The notes under the pieces: model-generated | What the model saw: only the letters and a program-made list of their open reading frames with translations | Told to the model about the DNA's origin: nothing | The model's database searches: none | Part shown: in pieces, positions 26,136 to 35,472 of the stretch | Position numbering within the stretch: the stretch's first letter is position 1 | Layout: each line of letters starts with the position of its first letter | Made by a program: the position numbers and the translations under genes | Source: CBDCPI01 sp965220245 | GTDB lineage: Bacteria > Chloroflexota > Dehalococcoidia > Lucifugimonadales > UBA3495 | Length of the DNA stretch: 64,000 nucleotides | Direction of reading: 5' to 3' | Assembly (NCBI GenBank): GCA_965220245.1 | Contig: CBDCPI010000006.1 | Coordinates: forward strand, 124,001 to 188,000

Positions 26136-26534
26136 CCAACCGCCCCTGGGCCAATTCCCCAAAAGTCCTTGCCTGCTCCTATCCGGGCGGACCAAGATCG
26201 GGTCGAAATAGGCGTGGGACACCCCCCGCCCGGCTGGTCGTAACTGTTCAGAGTTGGTGAGCGCAGCGGAGTCGAAGCACCGATTCCCCTAAAATCTGAA
26301 CATTATGGTTGACCGCTTCGGCAGAATGCTTGGCTAAGGGACCCCCGGCTCTACCTTCCGGCGGCACCGAAAACCGGGCCCCACAGCCCACCAAACGCCA
26401 AAGCATGTGGTCTCGTAGCATATAAGACGATTTCCCTCCAGCGGGGCAGGTAGTAGAATAGAAGGTGGCCAGACCGTTATCTCGGACCGTTTCCTCGGAT
26501 GCTGGCCGCTCCAGTCCCCGGGAGCGTCAAACAC
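26136..26534. other. intergenic region with a small inverted-repeat unit
   Basis: TGTTCAGAGTTGG ... TCTGAACA (about 26247-26304) forms an imperfect hairpin unit; taactgttcaga recurs near 56506. No gene seen. The tRNA-Lys promoter should lie near its right end. Confidence 0.4.
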
Positions 26535-26608
26535 GGGCCGTTAGCTCAGCTAGGCAGAGCACCGGACTTTTAATCCGGGTGTCGTGGGTTCGATTCCCAC
26601 ACGGCCCA
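26535..26608 (+). tRNA. tRNA-Lys (TTT)
   Basis: Cloverleaf folds: acceptor GGGCCGT/ACGGCCC, D arm with TAGCTCAGCTAGGCAGAGCA, anticodon arm CCGGACTTTTAATCCGG with TTT at 34-36, T arm GTGGGTTCGATTCCCAC, discriminator A. CCA is not encoded (ACT follows). T-rich actttttt follows and may terminate the transcript. Confidence 0.96.
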
Positions 26609-26695
26609 CTTTTTTCGGCCTAAGCGTACTGATTCATAACCGCCCCTTGTTCATAACCGCCCCTTGAGCCGCCGCGGTTACCGCTTGCCCGCAGG

Positions 26696-26790
26696 CTACT
26701 GTGTTGTCATGGTTAGGTTGAACATCCCGCCTTCCTGGCCGGAGTCCGATACGACTTCCACGGTGTAGTCGCCGACGGATCGGGAGGGCT
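26696..26790 (-). pseudogene. C-terminal fragment of an unidentified, probably extracellular, protein
   Basis: Minus-strand reading gives RSVGDYTVEVVSDSGQEGG then MFNLTMTTQ-stop, a beta-rich tail typical of secreted C-terminal domains. No start and no upstream coding sequence. Confidence 0.4.
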
Positions 26791-26896
26791 ATTGGGGCCG
26801 TCCTACCGGGCGGATGGCTGCGGGCCTCGTCGCGCCGATGCAGTCAGTGTGCTCGACCCGCTATAATACCAAGGCCAAGTTGAGGCAGGCCATAGA

Positions 26897-27380
26897 GTGA
26901 AAGACGAGCAACTGCAGTGTGCGGACATCCCAGCCGGAAAGGCGATGATGCCGACGGTGGACTTGGTGACAAGTGTGGGTGGTCTGGTAAACGCGTTGGC
27001 TAAAGGTATGGCAGACGAGGTGGCCTTACGGCATCATCCCCTTGGAGTTCGGCCTGCTCAGAATCTGCATGAGGGAGGGTGATTGCACCGCCACGCGACT
27101 GGCGGAAATACTGCCTGTCGACGCGTCCCGCGTAAGCTGTATGGTGACCAAGCTGGTCGATATGGGCCTGTTGCGCCGGTGGCGCTTGCGTACCGACCGG
27201 CGCATCGTGAGGCTGCAACTGACCGACATGGGGAATGAACTGACGGCACAACTCGATCAGCGCGTGCAGGTGTACGACACCAAGCTCCTGGAGGGCGTTA
27301 GTGAGGAAGAGATGCGCAGGTTCATGTCTACCGCCTCCAAGATACTCGCCAACTACACCGCCCTGAAACACTCCAAGTAG
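26897..27380 (+). pseudogene. MarR-family transcriptional regulator, frameshifted
   Basis: The downstream frame (from 27042) has the winged helix: EFGLLRICMREGDCTATRLAEIL, ASRVSCMVTKLVDMGLLRRWR, RTDRRIVRLQLTDMG, and a dimerisation helix. The expected N-terminal helix LVTSVGGLVNALAKGMADEVALR is in a different frame (from 26897), and the two meet near 27030 with a one-base shift. Either a dead gene or an assembly error. MarR proteins normally control an adjacent gene; the methyltransferase or exporter could have been the target. Confidence 0.6.
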
Positions 27381-27596
27381 CCGCAAACCCGTAGTCGCAG
27401 GGGTATCGTGCCGATGAGCCCGGCTTGATATTGGTCAGGATTACGGCTTAAACGCTATGGCCTCGCCATGGGCGACGGCGGCAAAGGCTCCGGGATGGTC
27501 CTTCCACCTGTCATAGGCGATGCTTATGTCTTCGCACAGCTTTTTGGTCGCCACCCCGTATCCTATTGCCGATTCCGTGATTTCGGGCGACAAGAA

Positions 27597-28268
27597 TCAC
27601 ATGTTGGCGAAGGCGTAGATGAAAGCTACTTCTTCAGGTGTGCTATAGACATCGAAAGAAGCAGTTATCCGGATGTTCGTAAACCCGGCCTCGAGGAAAT
27701 GGGCCTTCATATCCTTCCCCATCTGCGGATGGCCATCGTCGTTCGAGATAAGGTCTTCGAACATGTCCCATGCCTTTCTCATAACGCCGAAGCCGGGATG
27801 CGTGAAAGATGACTCGCTAATCATTTCACGGCCGGAGATGATGCCCCCGGGCTTCAAAACCCGCTTCACCTCGCTTAGCACCGCTTGGGTATCCGGGACG
27901 TGCATGAGAACGTTATGGCAGTGGGCGACGTCGAGGAAGCCGTCTTCGAAGGGAAGGTCGGTCACGTCGCCTACGCGGAAGGTCGCGTTGTCGTGTCTAC
28001 CCTCCTTGGCGAAGGATCGCGCCAGGTCGATCTGGGACTCCTCCATATCGACGCCGTGCAGTTCACCGGGTTCTACCGCCTTGGCCAGACCGACCGATAT
28101 GGTGGCCGGGCCACAACCGAAGTCGAGAATACGAAGGCCGGGCTTGAGATATGGGAGCAGATGTGCGGCGTGGGTGTCCGCAGTGTATCGCCTGAGGACC
28201 TGAAGAAACTATTCGTCAAAGCCCATCGTGTAGTAGGGTGTCGTCGATGCAGGGTCAGTCATTGCCAT
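27597..28268 (-). pseudogene. class I SAM-dependent methyltransferase with an in-frame TAG at codon 20
   Basis: From ATG 28268 (or 28262) the frame reads TPYYTMGFDE, then TAG (28209-28211), then FLQVLRRYTADTHAAHLLPYL, motif I ILDFGCGPATISVGLA, HGVDMEESQIDLAR, VGDVTDLPFEDGFLDVAHCHNVLMHV and VKRVLKPGG. The match to small-molecule methyltransferases is continuous across the stop, so a Glu-to-amber change is likely. Without readthrough the SAM site could only be made from an internal start. It is not a pyrrolysine-type (MttB) enzyme. Confidence 0.75.
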
Positions 28269-28346
28269 GCACCCATTTCATGTCAGCTACGATTATCGGC
28301 AGGGCCGTATCTATCGTCAAGGCCAGCGTTCGTCACCAGCACCAAT

Positions 28347-29201
28347 CTACTCACCCATACTTGGCGACCAGTTGTAAATCTTCGCGAGCGTTCCGCCCAT
28401 GAGTGTGGAGCGCTCTGAATCCGAGAGCTGGTCGGTAACCCGGAATGCCTCGACGCCCTGCTCGTAGGTCAACAGCCTCACTGCCCGGGTCCAGTCGGTA
28501 CCCCACAGGCATCGGTCAAAGCCGAACGCGCCGAATACCTGGCCCAGAGGCTCCCAGATGTCCGGGTACGGGAATGGCTGATGGGACAGGGTACAGGCCC
28601 CGGAAATCTTGATGACCACGTTGTCGCATTCTGCCAGCGAAAGCACGTTGGCCAAATCGGCAAAGGGTTCCGGCGGCGCTGGCGGCTCGAAGGGCTGGGC
28701 CAGACCCACATGATCGATCACCACTTGGGTGTCCGGATTGCGGCGAGCCAACTCGCCCAAGAGAGGCAGCTTGCCCGAAGCCATGACGTTGACCGGAACG
28801 CCGGCTTGGGCACAGGCGGCGAATATTTGATTGAGACCCGGGTCGTCCGCTTCGTATGGTTGGGCCGAAAGCATGACGCGGACTCCGACCACACCCGGCG
28901 TCCCGGTCCACTCAGCTATCTCGTCAGCGACCGCTTCCGACTGCGGATCAAATGGCCTGATCAGGCCGAACCGGCCCGGATGCTTCGCGTATACCTCGAG
29001 GGCATAGCTGGCATCGTAGCGATACAAAGAGAATGGTGAGATCAGCAAAGCCCCGTCGACGCCGACGGCGTCCATCGCTGCCACCATATCGTCGCCGGTG
29101 ACCTCATCAGGACCCGTCAAGAATCCGGCCCAAGGGCGTTCAGGACGGTTTCGCTCGTAGGCATGTACTTGTGAGTCAATTGTGGGAGTCTGAGTCGCCA
29201 T
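28347..29201 (-). CDS. amidohydrolase-2 family metal-dependent hydrolase
   Basis: 284 residues: IDSQVHAYERN at the N terminus (family HxH seen as QxH), GVDGALLISPFS, RFGLIRPFDP, VNVMASGKLP, VVIDHVGLAQPF with the metal-site His, and CLWGTDWTRAV with the Asp near the end. The TIM-barrel family includes decarboxylases and lactonases acting on aromatic or organic acids. An RBS-like AGGAGT precedes ATG 29201. It lies 115 bases downstream of a GMC oxidoreductase on the same strand, and the two may work in one catabolic path. Confidence 0.85.
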   Translation of the reverse strand: MATQTPTIDSQVHAYERNRPERPWAGFLTGPDEVTGDDMVAAMDAVGVDGALLISPFSLYRYDASYALEVYAKHPGRFGLIRPFDPQSEAVADEIAEWTGTPGVVGVRVMLSAQPYEADDPGLNQIFAACAQAGVPVNVMASGKLPLLGELARRNPDTQVVIDHVGLAQPFEPPAPPEPFADLANVLSLAECDNVVIKISGACTLSHQPFPYPDIWEPLGQVFGAFGFDRCLWGTDWTRAVRLLTYEQGVEAFRVTDQLSDSERSTLMGGTLAKIYNWSPSMGE

Positions 29202-29316
29202 CGTCTTACTCCTTTATATTTATGGATATTGGGTTGGTGTCCGGACAGTGCGTGGTCCGGGTAGAGGTTAGTCAAGATTAGGACCGGGACCTCTGATTAG
29301 GTGTGGTTAGGCGAGA

Positions 29317-30891
29317 TTAACTTGCCGCAATCCAGTCCACAACACGTTCCCCAATCATGAGAGCCGTGGGATGGAGACCGCCTGACCTAGGAATTCGCGG
29401 CGCCACCGAGGAATCGGCCACCCACAGCCCTTGTACTCCCTTGACCCGGCAATATTGATCGACCACCGCCATCGGGTCTGAATCCGGTCCCATCTTACAA
29501 GTCCCCGACACGTGCCTAGCGGTCCCCACGGTTTGGCGTATCCAGAGGTCCAAAGCGTCGTCGTCGGCTAGAATATCATCCGCCGGGCTGATTCGGTGAT
29601 CAACCACGTCTTTATACTCGTCGGATTCCAGAAGTCTAATCCCGAATCGCAAGCCTTCCCTCACCCGTCGAATGTCGTCTGGATGCTGGAGATAGCAATA
29701 GTTAAAGGACGGCTGTATGCTGGGGTCGGCAGATGCCAACCTGACGTATCCTGATCCCTCGGGCAACCCGAGAGTACACGATATGCGTGCCGCCCGCTCA
29801 GGTGGAACGTCGCCGGTCAGGTACTTGGTCCGTACACCGGCGACCCGCTCCTCCCGTTCGTCGACGACGGTGCTGGTCCTCAGCACCATGTCATTGATCT
29901 CGCTTGACCCTTGGGAGGTATAGTGCAGGCTAAAGTGCGGCGCGTCGAGATCGGTAGTGAGAGTGCACCCGTCTTTGACCTTGTAGGTAATATGGGCGCT
30001 GAGGTGGTTCCATAGGTTCTGTCCCACTCCGGGGAGCTCACGGACCTGGGGTATCCCGAATTGCTCAAGTTGGTCCTTGGGGCCGATTCCCGATAGCATG
30101 AGCAGATGGGGCGATCTGATAGCCCCGGTGCTCAGGACAATCCGGTCTGCTTCGAGGGTGAAAACCTCGCCCCCGCTTTCGGCTGCCACGCCAACGGCCT
30201 TTGAACCCTCGAACAATATCTTCTGGACAAAGACCCCTCCCCTCACCGTAAGGTTAAGACGGTGGCGCATCGGATTGAGGTGAGTTAGAGCAGCGCTCAT
30301 TCTCACGCCGCCCAGGTTGTTGGTGGGAGACACGCCAACGCCGGAAGGGTTTGGCCCGTTGGTATCCTCGGTGGCGCCGAACCCCGCCCCCAAACAGGCG
30401 GCATGGAAGGCCTTTTGGATGTCAGGCCAAGCGCCTGACTGACGGCGTCTTACCGGCATTGGTCCTTCTGTTCCATGGAAATCATCCTGGATGTCAAGGT
30501 CATACTCCATTTTTCTGAAGAAAGGCAGCACCTTGGCATAAGACCATTCATCGTTGCCGAGAGCAGACCAAGAGTCAAAATCTTCGGGTAATCCTCTTTG
30601 CATTGCCTGACCGTTGATGGACGATCCTCCCCCGATCACCTTGCCCTGGGCCACGTGGATCTCCCCTTGCTCCTCGGTGATTGTTCCGCGAAGGGCCCAG
30701 TTGTGTTCCGAGTCCGGGGATTCCGCGTATCTGGTGTGGCCGAACTTTACTTCGTCCGGAAGGTTGGCGGGGTCAGGGTAATCCTTCCCGGCTTCCAGCA
30801 ACAGAACGGAGGTATTCGGGTTTTCGGCCAATCTGCTGGCCAACACCGATCCAGCCGCTCCTCCACCGATGACAATAACGTCGTATTTCAT
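29317..30891 (-). CDS. GMC family FAD-dependent oxidoreductase (choline dehydrogenase-like)
   Basis: 524 residues. FAD-binding DVIVIGGGAAGSVLASRLAE and LLLEAGKDYPD, GMC signature GKVIGGGSSINGQAMQRG, second signature VLSTGAIRSPHLLMLSGIGP, and the active site near the C terminus in TARHVSGTCKMG with SVAPRIPRSGG. It oxidises an alcohol to an aldehyde; specificity is not readable. AGAGAGGGTCC precedes ATG 30891. Probably co-transcribed with the amidohydrolase. Confidence 0.93.
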   Translation of the reverse strand: MKYDVIVIGGGAAGSVLASRLAENPNTSVLLLEAGKDYPDPANLPDEVKFGHTRYAESPDSEHNWALRGTITEEQGEIHVAQGKVIGGGSSINGQAMQRGLPEDFDSWSALGNDEWSYAKVLPFFRKMEYDLDIQDDFHGTEGPMPVRRRQSGAWPDIQKAFHAACLGAGFGATEDTNGPNPSGVGVSPTNNLGGVRMSAALTHLNPMRHRLNLTVRGGVFVQKILFEGSKAVGVAAESGGEVFTLEADRIVLSTGAIRSPHLLMLSGIGPKDQLEQFGIPQVRELPGVGQNLWNHLSAHITYKVKDGCTLTTDLDAPHFSLHYTSQGSSEINDMVLRTSTVVDEREERVAGVRTKYLTGDVPPERAARISCTLGLPEGSGYVRLASADPSIQPSFNYCYLQHPDDIRRVREGLRFGIRLLESDEYKDVVDHRISPADDILADDDALDLWIRQTVGTARHVSGTCKMGPDSDPMAVVDQYCRVKGVQGLWVADSSVAPRIPRSGGLHPTALMIGERVVDWIAAS

Positions 30892-32023
30892 GGACCCTCT
30901 CTAAACTTCCATTTCCCAGGTCAGACTGATTGCCATGAAGGACATTATAACCAGGAAACGACTATACAGGCTCGAAACATCGGATAACCAACCTCAGAGA
31001 TTCACCATTAGCTCAAAAGTTTGTAATACAGTACCGCTTGCCCCACCAGTTTATATCTGAGACCTGGCGAGTATCGAACTACTTCGCAGTTACCGTTTCC
31101 CTCTGACCCTAGTCTTGAACACTGAAGTGGTGGCGTCCTCAACAGCTAGCATGAAAAGCCGGCATGAAGAGCTGGGACACCCAACGATATTCCGTTCGAG
31201 CCACCAACTGTTCCGTGACACACCCACGGGAAGACATGCAAGGCCATACATCTTCACGGGATGCCCCCTTCAGTGAGTTCAATCTGAAGTGGACCCCATT
31301 TGTTCGACGGACCGGGGTGGAATTAAGCAAGAGTCCCGCTGCTCGTCCCAGTGATACCAAGCCCCGCTCCAGTGGGCCTAAGTATACCGTATTGCGAACT
31401 TTTCGCTGGGAGGTTTTGATATAAGAAGTCGGTAAGGCGACTCCACAAGCCTCCCAAAAGCCTCCCGCCCACCAAGATAGGAGGCTTCGTCTATCCCCGT
31501 TGTGGGCGACCCCTCCGAATCCAACTGGAGTGCGCAAGGGGCATGCTTGTTGTCGCTACTTTGCCCTTGCAAAAACAAGATCCGCAACGTCGACTTCTAC
31601 TGGACCTCCCTCAAAACGCAAATCTGCACAGCCCGTCAGGTTGACGTCTCTGCCCGGTCATCCAGTTCCGTCGGCTTCACCACACGGTAGCCTACGCGCG
31701 GCTCTGGTTGATGCTCGGCTTGGCGAGACCGTGTTGCGGCGTCGCTATTTGTTGATGGCGTTCTTCGGTATTGGTTAAATTATAACCTTGGGCGATCATG
31801 CAGCTTTCACCGGGACGGCACTGGAACTTTCTCGACAACATCTCCAATATCACTCATATTTCCTTATAATAGTAGGAACTTGTGGGTACCAAGGCTGGCC
31901 AATGCGACCGCCAACCTCTCGAAACTGTTGAAGAGAGTTGATGGCGTGGCGCTGGGTTTGCGACTACCTAAATTAACGTTGCGGCCTGCCCACCGGGCAG
32001 AAATCTTAGAGAGAGGCCCTCTC
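30892..32023. other. 1.1-kb region without a supportable gene
   Basis: Open frames at 31139-31537 (minus) and 31164-31424 (plus) overlap each other and show no domain or codon-use signal. This is the left edge of the defence island and may be degraded mobile DNA. No terminal repeats found. Confidence 0.45.
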
Positions 32024-33424
32024 ATGGCCGATTTGAAGAAAAATCTTTTTGTCCCTGTCGTTCCGCCGGAGAAACTCAACCCACACTTCAAGTCATTGGT
32101 CGATGCCCCAAGTTATCACCCGACCCGAAATATGTTGGATCTGACCTACCAGGACTTCGACGATCCTGACGGCAACTTTTTGCAGCAGTTTCAAACTACG
32201 GGGTTTGATGCCCGGCTCTTTGAGCTATATCTCTTCACCTATTTCTCCAACTCTGGTTTTGAGGTAGACAGAACTCATCGAAGCCCAGACTTCATCGTTA
32301 CTCGCGACGGGGTCACAGTTTCGGTCGAGGCGACTACTGTTAATCCATCTCATGGAAACCTATTTGCCGGCGAGTCCTTGCCTTCCAGGCTTGACCCAAG
32401 GGAGTTAGCGCACTTCCAGAATGAAGAGCTTCCCATCAGGTTTGGGAGTCCTCTGTATTCAAAGCTAAAGAATAGGTATTGGGATCTGGAACATTGCAAG
32501 GGTCGGCCTTTTATCCTAGCCATCCAGGCGTTCTTTAATGAAGAGTCACTGAGCCTGGCAGACGATGGTCTCGCCCAGTATCTTTATGGCCGGCGAATGT
32601 CAGCTGGTTGGACAACCGAAGGAAACTTGCAGGTTCATACGGACATTGTTGAATCCCATACGTATGGGAAAAAGACAATATCCTCGAATTTTTTTGGACA
32701 ATCTGATACGGAATATGTCAGCGCAGTAGTGTTCACCAGCAGTGGCACTCATGCGAAGTTCACGAGGATGGGGTATCAGCAGGGCTTCGGGATCGAACAT
32801 TTTGATGTTTCCAGGGAGGGTTACTGTTATAGCCCGGACCCAGACGCAATGGATCCCACGTATTTCGAATACAGTCTCGCCGAGCCTCCTCTGGTTGAGT
32901 CCTGGGGCCAAGGCTTAGTAGTTAACCACAATCCAAACGCTACATTCCCGCTTCCTAGGGGCTATTTCCCTGAAGCTGTTGAGGCGTATATCGAAGATGG
33001 TGAGTACAAAGCGGAATATCTCTACTGGCGCCCGTTCTCGTCCAGAACTCGGGTACGACATTTCGCTAACCCTAAGAGTCGGCCTCCCAGAGTTCCCAGA
33101 GTTTACGTCGCCGCCATTACCAGGAGTGAGTTTGAAGATATGTGTGGCTTCGCAGTAGCCGACTCAAATCCTCCCTTTACGGAGGAGGGTTGGTTCATGG
33201 ATGAGACAGAAAGCTTCTTGGGGATGGTAGTTCAGCACAAGGCCGATCAAGACTGGGGCTACGTTATCCTAGCTAGAGACGAACACTTCCAATTTCGTGC
33301 TATTGATACGGCTGCTTCTAAGTTGTCACATCTAATAGCTCGGCGGGAATTGCAGTTCGCGATATCGAATTTGGTCGCAGGAGCTCAACGGATTTTCCCG
33401 CAAGGCGGAATTGACCGGTTGTGA
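32024..33424 (+). CDS. PD-(D/E)XK nuclease-fold protein of unknown function
   Basis: 466 residues from ATG 32024 (GAGAGAGG upstream); the frame is open to 31880. Between residues 60 and 105 lie the pieces of a restriction-endonuclease fold: RLFELYLFTYFSNSGF (Glu67), SPDFIV (Asp89), VTVSVEATTVNP (Glu102, with ExT in place of ExK). The remaining 360 residues are unassigned. Whether the Thr variant is active is open. It stands alone, converging with the herA end of the minus-strand defence operon; its base composition is more AT-rich than the housekeeping genes, suggesting transfer. Confidence 0.68.
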   Translation: MADLKKNLFVPVVPPEKLNPHFKSLVDAPSYHPTRNMLDLTYQDFDDPDGNFLQQFQTTGFDARLFELYLFTYFSNSGFEVDRTHRSPDFIVTRDGVTVSVEATTVNPSHGNLFAGESLPSRLDPRELAHFQNEELPIRFGSPLYSKLKNRYWDLEHCKGRPFILAIQAFFNEESLSLADDGLAQYLYGRRMSAGWTTEGNLQVHTDIVESHTYGKKTISSNFFGQSDTEYVSAVVFTSSGTHAKFTRMGYQQGFGIEHFDVSREGYCYSPDPDAMDPTYFEYSLAEPPLVESWGQGLVVNHNPNATFPLPRGYFPEAVEAYIEDGEYKAEYLYWRPFSSRTRVRHFANPKSRPPRVPRVYVAAITRSEFEDMCGFAVADSNPPFTEEGWFMDETESFLGMVVQHKADQDWGYVILARDEHFQFRAIDTAASKLSHLIARRELQFAISNLVAGAQRIFPQGGIDRL

Positions 33425-33712
33425 ACTGCCGGGGCGAGTGCCCATTTGTCTTCTTCAAAAACACCCGCTTTTGCCGGAGGTGGCCCTAAGGTTGGTGATC
33501 ATTTGCCAGAGCCCCGAATTCTTGGGTAAATCGGCCTTTATAGCAAAACATCGCCAAAGAGAACAGTAGCCGCAGCGGCTCCAGGGTCGTCGGCCAATCG
33601 GTTCGCGGTATAGTACAATCAGCCCGTTTTGCATTGTCACCGTACATCTGCGGACAGAGTTGCATGGCAGGAGGCCCTTTACCTCCTTTAGGAATTTTGG
33701 GTGGGTCCCTAT
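33425..33712. other. convergent intergenic region
   Basis: No gene. It separates the ends of the PD-(D/E)XK gene and herA. No strong terminator hairpin seen. Confidence 0.4.
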
Positions 33713-35461
33713 TCAATCTTGGTCTAACACACTCCAGAGTGTATTGGGGTGCCTGGTCTCCGAGATGTCCCGGGATTCGTCAGATAAGCGGGACTTGGCA
33801 CGTTCGATTGTCCAGTCGAAAAACTGGACTGGCTGTACTTTCCGAGGCTCACCAAAGGCCACAACGGCCTGCCCTCGTTCCAGATTCTGAACATCTGATT
33901 CGTACCCGCTAAACGCTCCTCCGCTGGCCTTTACCAGGTCCTTCACATCTTCCTCGAAGGTGAGACGAAGAGTAGCGAAATTGTCGCACTGAGAAAGGAT
34001 ATTGTCGTCTATGCCCGAAGGGCGCTGGGTGACAAGGGCCAAGCCGATTTGGAAGCTCCGCCCAGTCTTTGCAAAGTTCACGAAGATTGATCCCTCTCGC
34101 ACCTTTTCCTTGGACAACAACAAGTGGGCCTCTTCAACGACATAAACGAATCGGATTACTCTTTGCTGATCCCCCGGCCCCCCAGAACTATACTTTTCGT
34201 TATTGTTGTAAAGGCTGTTGGCCAAAACGGTACTGAGGATCATCCGGTCCTCGTCAGCCAAGCCGGACTTATCCAGAATTATAGTTTTGCCTTGCTTGAG
34301 GAGGGTATGAATCTCCTCGATACACGAAGATTCTGCACCTTTAGCGATGAATCGAGCCCGGTTTAATTTCTCTAGCTCTTTGATCACTCCTAAGATAGGT
34401 AGGTAGGAGCTCCTGTCAAAGTCGCTAAGCTGGTAGCCGGTATCCTCTCCGCTATTTGATTTCTCAGTACGAGTTTGCGCCGTTTTCGTACGAACCACAA
34501 AGGCCTTAAAAGATTTGTACCACTGGGATGTATCGGGGTTGCCGTCCTGATCCTTTCGCATAAGTGTTGGGAAAAGGTCATCTCTATCTTGGTAGATATG
34601 CAAGAACTGTCTCTGCGGTCCAGTGAGGTGTGTGGCTACGTCGCTAAGAGTAATGGGAGGGATGTCCTCCAAACGGAACTTCAATGGACGGAGCCCAGCG
34701 ATATGTTGCGCTAGGTCTGTTCCGTTGAACCGATCTGGCCGTGGCGTAAAAAGGTAGAGGTTTTGCCGCGCCTCTGGATGGTTTTTGAGGCCTGGGACAA
34801 GTTGATTCATCTCATTGGTGATGTCATCCGCGTATTCACACTTGAGGTCATCAATCAACTTTCCATACGACGTGTCCTCAAGCCACCACCGACTGATGTC
34901 CCGTATCAGTGTAGATTTGCCGTAACCGGAGGCTCCAGTGATGAGTGTCCGATAGCCCGCGAACCTGTCCTGCATGGTGACAGCTGCATTTAGCTCTCTC
35001 CTACCGCTGCGAAGGTGTCCGACGAGGAATCCCTTGCTGGTGTCAGCATCGGCGATTATCTCCTCGTCCTCCAAGTCAGTTGGTGTTAGAAAGGTTTGGA
35101 GGACTGTTGGTTGGTCTAGGGTAGGTTGGAGGCGCTCCCCATTCGTCAGCTCCCCTTCCAAACGCAGCCACGCTTTTTCCGAGCAATAGTATTCTAGGGA
35201 CCGAACGTCAAAAGGCTGATCTGGGCTGGTTCTCAGGCTACTAAGGATCATGCCGAGGTCAAAGTCGCCACCGTAACCCAAGTCTACGACGCGCAGTAGA
35301 AACCGCCGGTCGTATCGTCGATCGCGTCCAACCCAGGTTGAGCCCATCGCCACCCGAGGCTCGACTTGGCGTGAATCGAAGAGCACCTCGTATAACCCTT
35401 TTGTGCGCTCCTTACCAACCAAGACGTTCAATGGTTCAACGCGTTCCTGCACGAGTTTCAT
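33713..35461 (-). CDS. herA: HerA-like ATPase/translocase
   Basis: About 582 residues. An N-terminal beta region (LVGKERTKGLYEVLFDSRQ, AMGSTWVGRDRRYDRRFLL) resembles the HAS barrel. FtsK/HerA motor: Walker A LITGASGYGKSTLIRD, Walker B VYVVEEAHLLLSKEK, sensor ALVTQRPSGIDDNILSQCDNF. HerA forms hexamers that move DNA and partner the NurA nuclease. Start 35461 is chosen for the perfect AGGAGGGGGGAG upstream and the 11-base gap after the NurA-like stop; the frame is open to 35509. Last gene of the operon. Bacterial HerA sets with nuclease partners are known in phage defence. Confidence 0.86.
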   Translation of the reverse strand: MKLVQERVEPLNVLVGKERTKGLYEVLFDSRQVEPRVAMGSTWVGRDRRYDRRFLLRVVDLGYGGDFDLGMILSSLRTSPDQPFDVRSLEYYCSEKAWLRLEGELTNGERLQPTLDQPTVLQTFLTPTDLEDEEIIADADTSKGFLVGHLRSGRRELNAAVTMQDRFAGYRTLITGASGYGKSTLIRDISRWWLEDTSYGKLIDDLKCEYADDITNEMNQLVPGLKNHPEARQNLYLFTPRPDRFNGTDLAQHIAGLRPLKFRLEDIPPITLSDVATHLTGPQRQFLHIYQDRDDLFPTLMRKDQDGNPDTSQWYKSFKAFVVRTKTAQTRTEKSNSGEDTGYQLSDFDRSSYLPILGVIKELEKLNRARFIAKGAESSCIEEIHTLLKQGKTIILDKSGLADEDRMILSTVLANSLYNNNEKYSSGGPGDQQRVIRFVYVVEEAHLLLSKEKVREGSIFVNFAKTGRSFQIGLALVTQRPSGIDDNILSQCDNFATLRLTFEEDVKDLVKASGGAFSGYESDVQNLERGQAVVAFGEPRKVQPVQFFDWTIERAKSRLSDESRDISETRHPNTLWSVLDQD

Positions 35462-35472
35462 GCTCCCCCCTC

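Noticed and set aside
28209..28211. TAG in the methyltransferase as pyrrolysine
   Set aside because: The protein is a class I SAM methyltransferase, not one of the MttB/MtmB corrinoid families that use pyrrolysine, and homologues have Glu here.
31139..31537. Open frame in the gap before the PD-(D/E)XK gene
   Set aside because: No domain and an equally long overlapping frame on the other strand.
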